DNA of 12,977 nucleotides from Symbiodinium natans (taxonomy: Eukaryota; Sar; Dinophyceae; Suessiales; Symbiodiniaceae), in the NCBI GenBank assembly GCA_905221605.1, contig CAJNDS010001615.1, positions 1-12,977 on the forward strand, read 5' to 3'. The position numbers were made by a program, and so were the translations under genes. Shown one piece after another: positions 1 to 7,590 of this stretch. The notes under the pieces are model-generated. The model was not told where the DNA came from. It was given only the letters and a program-made list of their open reading frames with translations, and did not search any database. Positions within the stretch are counted from its first letter, which is position 1. Every line of letters begins with the position of its first letter.

Positions 1-400
1 GTTGTCTTTGCTTTGTCTTTCGTTTTTTATTTCCTTTCTCTTTCTTTTCTTTTTTTCTTTGTCTTTTCTTTCTCTTTCCTTTCTTGTTTTTCTCTCTTTC
101 CCTTCTCTTTGCTTTCTGTTTTCTGTATCTTTCCTTTCTTTTTCCTTTCTCTTGTCGTTCTCTTTCCTTTCTCTTTCCTTTCTGAGTCTTTTCTCTTTCC
201 TTTTATTTCCTCTCTCTTGCCTTTCTTTTTCTCCTATTTTTTTTTACTTTTCTCGTTCTCTTTGCTTTTTCGTTCCTTTCTGGTTTTTCTCTCTTTCCTT
301 ACTCTTTCCTGTCTCTTTCCTTTCACTTTCCCTTCGCTTCCCTTTCTCTTTCCTCTCTCTTTCCTTTCTCTTTCCTCTCGGTTTCTTTGTCTTTCGGTTT
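1..400. repeat. CT-rich polypyrimidine tract, copy 1
   Basis: Almost pure C/T on the plus strand, built from variants of CTTTC and CTTTCCTTTCT. It continues past the left edge of the window. It is alignable nearly base by base with the tract at 835-1230, so the two descend from one duplication. Long plus-strand open frames here encode only Ser/Phe/Leu and follow from the composition. No gene is seen. Confidence 0.95.
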
Positions 401-401
401 C

Positions 402-600
402 AAGGCTGGGCCCCTCGAGGGGTCAAGAAGCTTGGTCTTAAGGCTGGGTCTTTCGAGGGGTCAAGGTCAAGAAGATCTCGGTTGCTAGGCTGGGCCCTTC
501 GAGGGGTCAAGAAGTTCTGGGTCTTCAAGGCTGGGCTCCTCGATGGGTCAAGAAGATCTTGGTTTCAAGGCCGGGCTACTTGCTTTGGCGCTTTGAAGGC
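402..600. repeat. 40-bp tandem repeats, array 1
   Basis: Units begin at about 402, 440, 487, 527 and 567, with spacing 38-47 bp. The consensus starts AAGGCTGGGCCCCTCGAGGG and ends GTCAAGAAGATCTTGGTCTC. The second unit is lengthened by a small internal duplication, and the last decays into the spacer core. Most units carry the perfect 12-bp palindrome CCCCTCGAGGGG or a one-base variant. Confidence 0.9.
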
Positions 601-745
601 TGTGCAGTCTCTTGTTGGAGATCTGACGCTCAGAGCTTAAGGGGCTTGACCGCAAACGTGGGAAGCAGCTCTGACTGCTTCGCCCGCCTGCTTTCGCATG
701 GGGGCTTTGCGGCTGTTCCCCACCCAGATCTTTGGGAAAGAGACG
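591..745. repeat. Spacer D1, containing conserved core
   Basis: Nearly identical to 1536-1690, with an offset of 945. It contains the 26-bp core at 624-649 (begins TGACGCTCAGAG, ends GGGGCTTGA), which recurs at 1569, 2906, 4418, 5627 and 6618. The arms TCAGAGCT (630-637) and AGCTCTGA (667-674) can form an 8-bp stem. The segment ends in GTTCCCCACCCAG, a motif also found at the matching edge of the C and, slightly changed, B spacers. On the minus strand a short open frame (751-548) reads through it; coding status is unknown. Confidence 0.85.
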
Positions 746-759
746 TATCATGTACGTGT

Positions 760-1268
760 CGTTTCTCCTTCATTTCTCTTACCTTTCTCTTTGCTTTCTG
801 TTTCCTTTCTCTTTGCTGTCTCTTGCTTTTTTCTGTTGTCTTTGTTTTGTCTTTCGTTCTTATTTCCGTTCTCTTTCTTTTCTTTCTTCTTTGTCTTTTC
901 TTTCTCTTTCCTTTCTTGTGTTTCTCTCTTTCCCTTCTCTTTGCTTTCTGTTTTCTGTATCTTTCTTTTCTTTTCCTTTCTCTTTTCGTTCTCTTTGCTT
1001 TCTCTTTCCTTTCTCTTTCTTTTCTGTTTCTTTCCTCTTTCCTTTTTATTTTCTCTCTCTTGCCTTTCTTTTTCTTCTATGTTTTTTTCTCGTTCTTTTG
1101 TTTCTCGCTCCTTTCTGGTTCTTCTCTCTTTCCTTTCTGTTTCCTTTCTGGTTTTTCTCTCTTTCCTTTATCTTTGCTTTCCGTTTCCTTTGTGTTTCCT
1201 GTGCGTTTCATTTTTCTTTGCTTTCTCTTTACTTTTTGTTTCCTCTCTCTTTCCTGTCTCTTTCGGTT
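760..1268. repeat. CT-rich polypyrimidine tract, copy 2
   Basis: C/T-rich tract. The part from 835 on matches the start of the window closely (shared blocks such as GTTGTCTTTG and CTTTGCTTTCTGTTTTCTGT), with scattered substitutions and short indels. Plus-strand frames of 200-277 residues across it are low-complexity artefacts. No gene is seen. Confidence 0.95.
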
Positions 1269-1271
1269 TGC

Positions 1272-1535
1272 AGGCTGGGCCTCTCGAGGGGTCAACAAGT
1301 TCTTGGTCGTAGGGCCGGGCCCCTGGAGGGGTCAAAAAGATCTTGCTTTCAAGGCTGGGTCCCTCGAGGGGTCAAGAAGTTCTTGGTCTTAAGGCTGGGT
1401 CTCTCAAGGGGTCAAAAAGATCTTGGTCTCAAGGCTGGGCCCCTCGAGGGGTCGAGAAGTTCTGGGTCTTCAAGGCTGGGCTCCTCGATGGGTCGAGAAG
1501 AGCTTGGTTTCGAGGCCGGGCTACTGGCATTGGCG
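1272..1535. repeat. 40-bp tandem repeats, array 2
   Basis: Units start at 1272, 1311, 1351, 1391, 1431 and 1472, with spacing 39-41 bp and four starts exactly 40 apart, followed by a degenerate unit at 1512. It is the same unit as the array at 402-600 but about two copies longer, which accounts for most of the difference between the 834-bp and 945-bp offsets of the flanking duplicated sequence. Confidence 0.92.
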
Positions 1536-1695
1536 CTTTGAAGGCTGTGCAGTCTCTTGTTGGAGATCTGACGCTCAGAGCTTAAGGGGCTTGACCGCAA
1601 ACGTGGGAAGCAGCTCTGACTGCTTCGCCCGCCTGCTTTCGCATGGGGGCTTTGCGGCTGTTCCCCACCCAGATCTATGGGAAAGAGACGTATTA
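1536..1695. repeat. Spacer D2, containing conserved core
   Basis: Second copy of spacer D, with the core at 1569-1594 and hairpin arms at 1575-1582 and 1612-1619. It is nearly identical to D1 as far as GGGAAAGAGACGTAT, where the two diverge: D1 runs into another CT tract, D2 into unique GC-rich sequence. Confidence 0.88.
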
Positions 1696-1862
1696 TTATG
1701 TATGTGTGTAGCTTCTGCTGCGTGGAACTTTTGGAGGTCTGCCTGTTCGTTGTGCTGTTCATGAGCTGCTGCAGGTGCTTTCATTCGGCTTGCTTGTGCG
1801 CTTCTTGCTGGCTTCTTCTCTTTTCGCCGCCGCGCACGCACTGCTGCGGTCGGCGCGCTCAT
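1575..1862 (-). CDS. Uncharacterised 95-residue ORF downstream of the block at 2566-1859
   Basis: This ORF begins with ATG at 1862, and that ATG overlaps the TGA stop of the preceding coding block (ATGA arrangement). The first half is rich in Ala, Arg and Lys and includes a segment MKAPAAAHEQHNEQADLQKF with plausible codon use. The second half lies in spacer D2 and its reading frame also exists in D1, so it may be non-coding. It could be the C-terminal continuation of the upstream block after a frameshift, or chance. There is no recognisable domain. Function unknown. Confidence 0.3.
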   Translation of the reverse strand: MSAPTAAVRARRRKEKKPARSAQASRMKAPAAAHEQHNEQADLQKFHAAEATHIHNNTSLSHRSGWGTAAKPPCESRRAKQSELLPTFAVKPLKL

Positions 1863-2566
1863 CTCACCCAGCGTGCGAGTTGGACCTGAGCGGACGGAGG
1901 CTTCTGCTTTTGGGGAGTCTGTGGTTGAGCTAAGGTTCGGCTACGCTCAGCTTTGACTGGTGTTGAGGCCGTGGCGAGCTTCACGCCTACCTGCAAGGTC
2001 AGACCGGCTAAGACGGGATCGTCCAGGGGATCGATCCAGCGGCCGTTGTCCGACCTCGGCTTGAAAAGGTTCTGCGGCGACTCACATTCGCTGCAGGGAT
2101 TCTTCGACGTTCTGTCGATGTTTGAGCCTCATGCCGTCTCAGCTCGTAGCCGCCGCCTGAGCGGAACAGCGCAGTTATGTTCTAGAGTCAATTCTTGTGG
2201 GCTTGCTGTCGGGACTAACACGGAAGGAGAGGCAGGCTGCGGTTGCCGTTGGCTGAGGGCCTGGCGCATCTTCACGACGCGGGCCACGATCGAGCGAAAG
2301 CTCTCGTAGTCGTGCGCCGCGTAGGTGAAGATGTACCGGCGCTCGCCCCACTGAATGAAGCTTGTGAGCTTCCTTTCCTTAGCGGTCTTTGCGGAGACTT
2401 TCGGGTGGCAGAGTGTCGCACCGGGCCTGCGGGTACAGCTTGTCGTACTCGTTCTCCAGCTCGTGGTTGAGTGTGTCCTCAGGGCTGCATCTTTGCGTGT
2501 TTATGAATCGCACTGCTAATATTGCTGCTGCCTGCAAAGGTAGTCTGAGAGCTTCGCGAAGGACAT
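1859..2566 (-). pseudogene. Interrupted coding block 1, unknown protein of about 235 residues
   Basis: Starts with ATG at 2566 (MSFAKLSDYL). A one-base loss near 2535 moves into the frame containing NHELENEYDKLYPQARCDTL. A one-base gain near 2400 returns to the first frame, which runs through FIQWGERRYIFTYAAHDYE and SIVARVVKMRQALSQRQ, crosses an in-frame TGA at 2129-2131, continues through CSECESPQNLFKPRSDNGRW and ends at TGA 1859-1861. Codons in these stretches almost all end in G or C, which supports real coding. A CAG|GTAGGC junction near 1992 could be a 5' splice site. The front half looks like a helical, charged globular domain; the tail is Pro/Gln/Lys-rich. I do not recognise the family. 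It may be a decayed gene, or intact with assembly indels or unrecognised introns. Confidence 0.55.
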
Positions 2567-2827
2567 CTTGCGTGGAGTGAGCTTCGCGGAGCGAACTCTA
2601 TCGGATGAGTGAGGTTTTGGTTGCTGCTGAATCTGACTCTTTATATGCCATGCTTTGTTGTCAGTCAGTCACGCGAACTTGAATGTTGCTTTGCACGAGT
2701 CATGAGTGACTCTCTGATTGTCTAGTTTCACTGCATCTCTTGAATCCACAACAGCTGCGAGATCGACTCCTCTCTGAGGGCTTTGGGGTAGAAGGTTCGA
2801 GTTTACCTGGTGCAAGCGCCACGCTAT
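2567..2827. other. Unassigned sequence
   Basis: Mixed-composition sequence upstream of block 1 (which is read leftward). No convincing frame, repeat or RNA gene is visible. It could contain the promoter or 5' leader of the block, or intron sequence. Confidence 0.5.
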
Positions 2828-3150
2828 TCTGCCTGCCTCTGCCGTCGGTTGGATTCCGTTTCTATGTCTGTACTTGTAGATAGCTGGCAGCTTGCAGCGG
2901 AGACCTAACGCTCAGAGCTTAAGGGGCTTGACCGCAATCGTTGGGAGCAGCTCTGACTGCTCCGCCTGTTTGTTTGTGTTTAATTATCGTCTGAGGCCCT
3001 TGCGGTTGTTCCCCACCCAGGTCGAGCAGCAAGAACGAAAGTGCTCGTTGATTGTGAAAACTTGGGCCGTGGCGCTTTTTGGCGGAGCCAATGAGTTTCC
3101 AAAGTAACGAGTATATTGTTCTCGTGGGATACGAACATGGCAGGTGTGCT
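2828..3150. repeat. Spacer C1
   Basis: Alignable along its whole length with 4340-4664. Shared landmarks in order are GCTTGCAGCGGAGACC, the core (2906-2931, with one substitution giving TAACGCTCAG), hairpin arms 2912-2919 and 2949-2956, GTTGTTCCCCACCCAGGTCG, GGCGGAGCCAATGAG, and ACATGGCAGGTGTGC. Similarity stops at both ends. It separates coding blocks 1 and 2. Confidence 0.9.
2980..3138 (-). CDS. Small ORF in spacer C1 (52 codons)
   Basis: ATG at 3138, stop at 2980-2982. Its first 24 or so codons correspond to those of the small ORF in C2 (4652-4431): both read M..SH, then a three-base in-frame length difference, then TLE.HWLRQ.APRP. After that a one-base difference puts the two copies in different frames. 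The coding claim is weak, since the DNA is similar anyway. No known domain. Confidence 0.2.
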   Translation of the reverse strand: MFVSHENNILVTLETHWLRQKAPRPKFSQSTSTFVLAARPGWGTTARASDDN

Positions 3151-3247
3151 TATTTTTAGTTTCCTTGCTGCATTGCGTCGGGGTGTTGATCATTCTTTTC
3201 CGGCTGCCTGCTCTTGTGTTTCGCGCACGTACTCACGCTACTGTAAT

Positions 3248-4038
3248 CTAGTCCTGACTCTTTTCGTTCGGGACGTCTTCTATGTACGGTTGCATCTGAT
3301 CGGGCACTTTGGCCGGCGTGCACCGCTCGCAGAACTGGAGGAACATCTCCTGCACGATTGGTTGTGCTGAGCTTGGCGGCAGATCCTAAATTGTGGCATC
3401 TCGGTTGCTGAGGCGCGGGCTTCTCCGCGTTGGTGGCGCTCGACGAGCTTGCGGATGCAACACCATTGCCTGGGCGAGGCGCATGCGGCGAGTGGTTCGT
3501 GCGTGGGGTTCGTTAGTACTGCTTCTTGGTTGGCACGCATGGTGTCATGCGTTCATGTGCTTTTGCTTGCTGTTCTCAGGCCGCGGCTGCTCCTCAGTCA
3601 TCGCATCCCATAAGGAGACCATGAACTCGAAGAGGATGACCGTGTTCCCCTCGATCACCGTTGGTACGGTCACGACCTGAGCGAAGCGGTCCATCGGTTC
3701 GGGGCCTTTTAGAGCTATTCTGGGAGGTGGGTATCTTGGAGATGGTAGGTACTTGTTTAGGAAGACTTCTGACTTGGCTGGCCTCTTCCTGTGGGACATC
3801 CGGCGGCACGAAGCTGAAGTACTCGGCCACACGCGCCTCAAGCATGGGCAATCTGGACGCGTAGTTCTGTGCACTCTATACGCTGTCCGGGGCCGGAGCG
3901 GAGTCAGGTAGGCTCAGCGACCGCGGAACCTGTTGTCGGGGGTCCGTCAGGTGCTTAGAGTTTGCTGTCGACGCGTTTCTGATCATGTGGCTTTGCCTGG
4001 GCACCGCGTTGAGTTTGCTTGCGTGCGCGGCGTCCCAT
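3248..4038 (-). pseudogene. Interrupted coding block 2, unknown protein of about 260 residues
   Basis: ATG at 4038 opens MGRRARKQTQRGAQAKPHDQ. One extra base near 3955 leads to KHLTDPRQQVPRSLSLPDSA. An in-frame TAG follows at 3876-3878, then RVAEYFSFVPPDVPQEEA. A second one-base shift near 3778 gives a frame open, apart from stops, to the end: EPMDRFAQVVTVPTVIEGN, VILFEFMVSLWDAMTEEQ, TGA at 3545-3547, TRRMRLAQAM, TAG at 3386-3388, VQEMFLQFCERCTPAKVPDQ and final TAG at 3248-3250. About 22 of 26 codons around VTVPTVIEGNTVILFEF end in G or C. GATGCCACAATTTAG before DLPPSSAQ resembles a 3' splice site, so one stop may lie in a short intron. A Ser/Ala-rich low-complexity stretch also appears in another frame near 3450. 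I do not recognise the family. Confidence 0.55.
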
Positions 4039-4339
4039 TGCTTGGTGGCGCCCTCAGCTCGGGCTGAATCTGGCTCTGGGTTGTGAGGCTTTTATTTTTA
4101 GAGCCAAAAACTGCAGATGGGCTGAGCAATCAGCTAGTTGTAGGAGTCGTACTTGTTTTGGGCTTTCCTTGCAGGCTAACTGGGTCACGCGGAGGTTTGT
4201 CTGCGAACGTCTGTAAATATATTGGGTGTTCACTGGCTGACAGGCGCTCAGGGCCTTTTTTGTCTTGAGGCTCTCCAAGGATGCATAGTGCAATCGCCTA
4301 CGCACCGCAAGCGTGCAACACAATCGTCAGGATTCGACT
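4039..4339. other. Unassigned sequence
   Basis: Lies upstream of block 2. A minus-strand frame of 89 codons (4323-4054) is open, but its third-position bias is unremarkable and I do not call it. No repeat or RNA gene is visible. Confidence 0.4.
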
Positions 4340-4664
4340 TCTCTGCTTGCCTCCGCTGTCGGCTGGACTCTATTTCTGCTTGTACTTGTCGAGAGCTGGT
4401 TGCTTGCAGCGGAGACCTGACGCTCAGAGCTTAAGGGGCTTGACCGCAAGCGTTGGGAGCAGCTCTGACTGCTCCGCCTGTTGGTCTCTGTTTATTTGTC
4501 GTTTGAGGCCCTTGCGGTTGTTCCCCACCCAGGTCGAGCAGCAACAACGAAGGTGCGCGTTGGTTCATTGTGAAAATTCGGGGCCGTGGCGCTGTTTGGC
4601 GGAGCCAATGAGCTTCTAAAGTAGTGAGTATTGTATCGTGGGATAGCAACATGGCAGGTGTGCA
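4340..4664. repeat. Spacer C2
   Basis: Homologous to 2828-3150 over about 325 bp. The core is at 4418-4443, with hairpin arms 4424-4431 and 4461-4468. It separates coding blocks 2 and 3. A minus-strand ORF of 73 codons runs through it (see 4431-4652). Confidence 0.9.
4431..4652 (-). CDS. Small ORF in spacer C2 (73 codons)
   Basis: ATG at 4652, TAA at 4431-4433. It includes TLEAHWLRQTAPRPR and LLLLDLGGEQPQGPQ. The LGGEQPQ part is the minus-strand reading of the GTTCCCCACCCAG edge conserved across spacers; in spacers B the equivalent reads EEQAWNLKK. It may be a real short exon, or only the translation of a conserved non-coding element. No domain recognised. Confidence 0.25.
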   Translation of the reverse strand: MLLSHDTILTTLEAHWLRQTAPRPRIFTMNQRAPSLLLLDLGGEQPQGPQTTNKQRPTGGAVRAAPNACGQAP

Positions 4665-4965
4665 TCAGTGTTGAATCGTGGCCTGTCACAACGCAACACC
4701 CTCTTTGCTTTTGCTTCTCTGAGCATCTCCTGCGGTGCTTCACCTGCTCTCACGGTTTCCGTGGGGTTTCGGACCTGCGCTGGCAGGGGTGCAGCAATGC
4801 ATCATATGCATTGTGGCATGTAAACTGCAGTGGTTCTCTGTCTTATGTTTACGTTCACTTGTTGTGTCAGCTGGAAGCCCCCTGCCTGGAGATCATTTGA
4901 CTCTGTTGCCGTTGAGATCCAGGCAGGGCCTGGGCTTCGTCATGCAGCTTGTTTGGTTGCATTTG
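4665..4965. other. Unassigned sequence
   Basis: Downstream of coding block 3 on the minus strand. No convincing coding frame, tandem repeat or RNA gene is visible. A short duplication is notable: GACAGAACGTGTA occurs at about 4969-4981 and again at about 5125-5137 on the minus strand, both within or at the edge of block 3. Confidence 0.4.
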
Positions 4966-5418
4966 TTACACGTTCTGTCGGAAATGACCCTGGGCCAGCG
5001 GCACCCATCGTCGTCCGTCGAATTCGATGATGGTGCCGTCTTCGCCTTCGCTCATCCCTGGCCTGCGAGGGAGTTCGTTGCTTGACTGGTTCAGTCGGAG
5101 GGTTGCTGAGGGCCGGGCTCGTAGTACACGTTCTGTCCGGTGGCGAAGCCTCGCCTGAGCACGAGCACTGCACGATTGCATGAGCACGTCTTGCACGGAC
5201 GGGTCCTATAAACAGTGCCTAAGAGTTCGCCGAGCCCGGAGCTCTAGAACTCGGAGGTATTTCCTGCAGAGGTCCGGAACAGTGGAGCGAGGAGTGTTTC
5301 AGGCTTGGCTCTCTTGTCCAGCCTCCTCCTTGCCGCTGCGACTATGAACCGGAACTTTCTGAGGCGACGCGCGAGTGCTCCTGGCAGGTCATTCGAAGCT
5401 CCGGGATGCCTGCTGCAT
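4966..5418 (-). pseudogene. Interrupted coding block 3, unknown basic protein of about 150 residues
   Basis: ATG at 5418 (MQQASRSFE) is followed by a one-base shift near 5385 into LARRLRKFRFIVAAARRRLD and KRAKPETLLAPLF. An in-frame TAG at 5244-5246 interrupts the frame, which then continues through LRRGFATGQNVYYEPGPQQP to TGA near 5087. A further shift gives NELPRRPGMSEGEDGTIIEF and DGRRWVPLAQGHF, ending at TAA 4966-4968. The N-terminal part is Arg/Lys-rich, suggesting nucleic-acid binding or an organelle-targeted ribosomal-type protein, but this rests on composition only. CTCCCTCGCAG just before GCCAGGGATG resembles a 3' splice site. Family unknown. Confidence 0.5.
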
Positions 5419-5487
5419 TGGGACTCACGCGAGAGCACGCTTGCCTAGTTTTCCTCGCGGGAGCATCTTGCAGGCTAACTCCACTCA

Positions 5488-5742
5488 GCTTTGTGGGTTC
5501 GAGCCGGTGCTTTCGGTTGAGGTCGAGGATTTGGGTTGTGCTTCTGATTCCGGGCTGTGCTTTAGGGTTTCCTGCGGTAGCTAGCTCTTGTCGGTCTTCC
5601 GGTGTCTCATGCAGTTTCCCGCTCACTGACGCTCAGGGCTTAAGAGGCTTGAGCACGGATTCGAAGCGCCCCTGAACACTTCACCTGTTTGGATTCGAGC
5701 CTTTGGGCTCTTCTTCAGGTTCCATGCTTGTTCCTCATCCAG
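5488..5742. repeat. Spacer B1
   Basis: Homologous to 6470-6734. Shared landmarks in order are CGAGCCGGTGCTTTCGG, CTTCTGATTC, GGGCTGTGCTTTAGGGTTTC, CCGGTGTCTCA, the core in B form (TCAGGGCTTAAGAGGCTTGA, 5633-5652), GGATTCGAAGCGCCCCTGAA, and TTCAGGTTCCATGCTTGTTC. The stem here is TCAGGG (5633-5638) with CCCTGA (5670-5675). On the minus strand the right edge reads EEQAWNLKK, as in B2. Confidence 0.92.
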
Positions 5743-5920
5743 TTTGCCGGGGTTCCCTCTACTGCGCTCGGTACTTTCAGGTCCGCGGTGCTTCAGACAT
5801 TTTCAGCGAAGCGCCTTCGGTTGTGCCAGGAAGTCTTCGCATCTCATTCGTTCGTAGGGCTCCTTGGTTGCATGGGGCGTCTTGATTTGGGATCTTTTGC
5901 TGGCTAGGCTTTTGCTGGCT

Positions 5921-5929
5921 CATACTTAC
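5921..5929 (-). promoter_or_regulatory. Candidate 5' splice site (GTAAGTATG)
   Basis: On the minus strand, GTAAGTATG follows TTTCA directly after the end of coding block 4. This is a near-ideal match to the eukaryotic 5' splice consensus. It would start an intron running into spacer B1. A second candidate, ATG|GTAAGG at 6069, lies within the block. These are sequence matches only. Confidence 0.3.
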
Positions 5930-5934
5930 TGAAA

Positions 5935-6430
5935 TCAGTCGGGTCGCGCTTTGCCGCATCTGATGTCGACTCGCTCCCACTTCCTGGCACGCGGTTGCTC
6001 GTGTTGCTGATGTTGCTCGGGCAAGTTACGAGCGGAAGCTAGCCTGTAGTCACGTCTGCAGTGCCTTACCATCCAAGCGTCGTTGGTGAGCAGGAACACC
6101 TCGGCTGTGGATTGACGGCAGTCTTTTCTGGAGCTTCACTTGTCATGCGTTCTGGATAGTTAGGGCGCAGACCAGGACTACGATCTCGAAGGGCTCGAGA
6201 GTCGGATTCGTCCTGATGTAATCCTGCTTCAGCATCCGGTACTTCCTGGTCCTGCCGAGCTTGTTGCGGCAGCTATCATAAGAGGGCAAGGCCATGCATG
6301 AGGGTTCGATGATGTTCCTCACCTCCTCGACCTCTGCGTTCGCTTCAGGAAGGCCTTACGAGATGCAGGCACGAACTTGGAACTCGGTTGCACCGGAAAG
6401 TCCAAGAAGCGCTGGGGTCCGTGCCGACAT
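5935..6430 (-). pseudogene. Interrupted coding block 4, unknown protein of about 165 residues
   Basis: The block opens with RFLDFPVQPSSKFVPASRKA. A missing base near 6350 leads to EANAEVEEVRNIIEPSCMAL and then SYDSCRNKLGRTRKYRMLKQ and DYIRTNPTLEPFE, where almost every codon ends in G or C. Near 6185 two frames are plausible: one continues IVVLVCALTIQNA to TGA, the other reads NYPERMTSEAPEKTAVNPQP. A further shift near 6100 gives EVFLLTNDAWMVRHCRRDYR and RKWERVDIRCGKARPD, ending at TGA 5935-5937. The start is not determined and may lie in spacer B2. The block is flanked by the matching pair B1 and B2. The family is not recognised; the clear codon bias is the reason for the call. Confidence 0.55.
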
Positions 6431-6469
6431 TGTCCTGGTTTGCAGCAGGTATGTCCGGGTCGACCGCTA

Positions 6470-6734
6470 GCTTTGTTTGCTCGAGCCGGTGCTTTCGGCG
6501 GCGGGTCAGTTATGAGGTCGAGGACTTGGGCCATGCTTCTGATTCTGGGCTGTGCTTTAGGGTTTCCTGCGTTAGCTTCTGTCAGTGTTCCGGTGTCTCA
6601 GGCAGTTTCCCGCTCGCTGACGCTCAGGGCTTAAGAGGCTTGAGCACGGATTCGAAGCGCCCCTGAACACTTCACCTGCTTGGATCCGATTCTTTTGGCT
6701 TCTTCAGGTTCCATGCTTGTTCCTCACCCAGCTG
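6470..6734. repeat. Spacer B2
   Basis: Second copy of the B spacer, offset about 980-990 bp from B1. The core is at 6618-6643, with stem arms TCAGGG 6624-6629 and CCCTGA 6661-6666. It contains an insertion of about ten bases relative to B1 after CTTTCGG. The last 60 bp overlap the C-terminal end of block 5 in minus-strand reading. Confidence 0.92.
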
Positions 6735-7515
6735 GAAGCCGGGGATCCTCCTGAGAACGAGCGCTGGTCCCGGTACCTTGGCGTTGGGACGACGCCAGGC
6801 CGGAGCAGTGCCTCGACTCCTGCCCGACGGAGTCCGGCCGGATCCAGTGGACGCTTTAGCCCATCGCTCCACTGTCATACTCAGAGGACTGGGCGGAAGG
6901 TGTGAGGTCCTCGTCGGCTTGAGAGTTGGCCCCAAATCCAGCCAAGGCTTGCTCGCAGCGGACCATCGCTCCTCACCTTTGTGATCAGCAAGGTGCAAGC
7001 GCTCGAAGCCGACGCCGAGCCGCTTGTCAGGTAAGCATTGTTGCCACGCGCCTCTGTTACTACCTGCGGCCACGTAGCCTCGCCGCTTTACGGACGCGTG
7101 GAAGGTGCCTTCCCCGCGCCCGTCGAGGTCCGGTCAGGATTCTTGAGGGCTTTCGCGAAGACACGCTCGAGACGGAAGGTCAAGAAAGCGAGACGATCTT
7201 CCGATACCACTGGCGACGACCGGTGTTTAAAGCGGACGTCGACTCGGGCTTCCTTTGTCGAAACCCTCCCCTCTTGCAGCAGGCGATCGTCAAGAGTTTC
7301 TGCTGATGACGCGTGCTCGTGTATCTGGACGTCCGTGCACGGCACTCGGTACAAGGGGGGTTCGGCTCCTTGGCTGGCTTCGGCGGAGTCTTCTTGCGTC
7401 GAGGTCTGACTGTTTCACTCTCTTTCGCATGCCTCGCTTTGAACAACACCTTGCTTGGTATCTCTCCGGCGTTGCGCTTCACTGAGCAGCTGCCCTCCGG
7501 TTGGCCGACAGCCAC
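6672..7515 (-). pseudogene. Interrupted coding block 5, unknown Lys/Arg-rich protein of about 280 residues
   Basis: The first segment reads SVKRNAGEIPSKVLFKARHA then RPRRKKTPPKPAKEPNPPC; upstream the frame is open to about 7530 but no ATG decides a start. A shift near 7345 gives SSAETLDDRLLQEGRVSTKE, VRFKHRSSPVVSEDRLAFLT and FRLERVFAKALKNPD, up to an in-frame TAA at 7088-7090. A third segment (7073-6672, open 133 codons) contains LGVGFERLHLADHKGEERW, MTVERWAKASTGSG and LGEEQAWNLKKPKESDPSR, and ends at 6672. The last segment runs into spacer B2, and its EEQAWNLKK is shared with B1. The protein would be basic, with Pro/Lys-rich linkers. No family recognised. Confidence 0.5.
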
Positions 7516-7590
7516 GCAGGCGCGTCAACGATTGCAAATGAAACGCAGCAGCGTTACAGTGTCACCCTTCACGAGGAGCAATGCACGATT

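Noticed and set aside
2-1541. Plus-strand ORFs of 142-277 codons rich in Ser, Phe and Leu
   Set aside because: They follow from the CTTTC composition; all three plus frames are open over the same region and none has normal amino-acid variety.
1859-5418. Alternative genetic code reading all three stops as sense
   Set aside because: TAG, TGA and TAA all occur inside frames, but frameshifts in the same blocks make decay or sequence error simpler.
5627-5675. tRNA-like or SINE element in the B core (A-box-like TGACGCTCAGG, B-box-like GGATTCGAAGC)
   Set aside because: The spacing is only about 30 bases, no cloverleaf can be drawn, and the B-box-like word is absent from the C and D copies.
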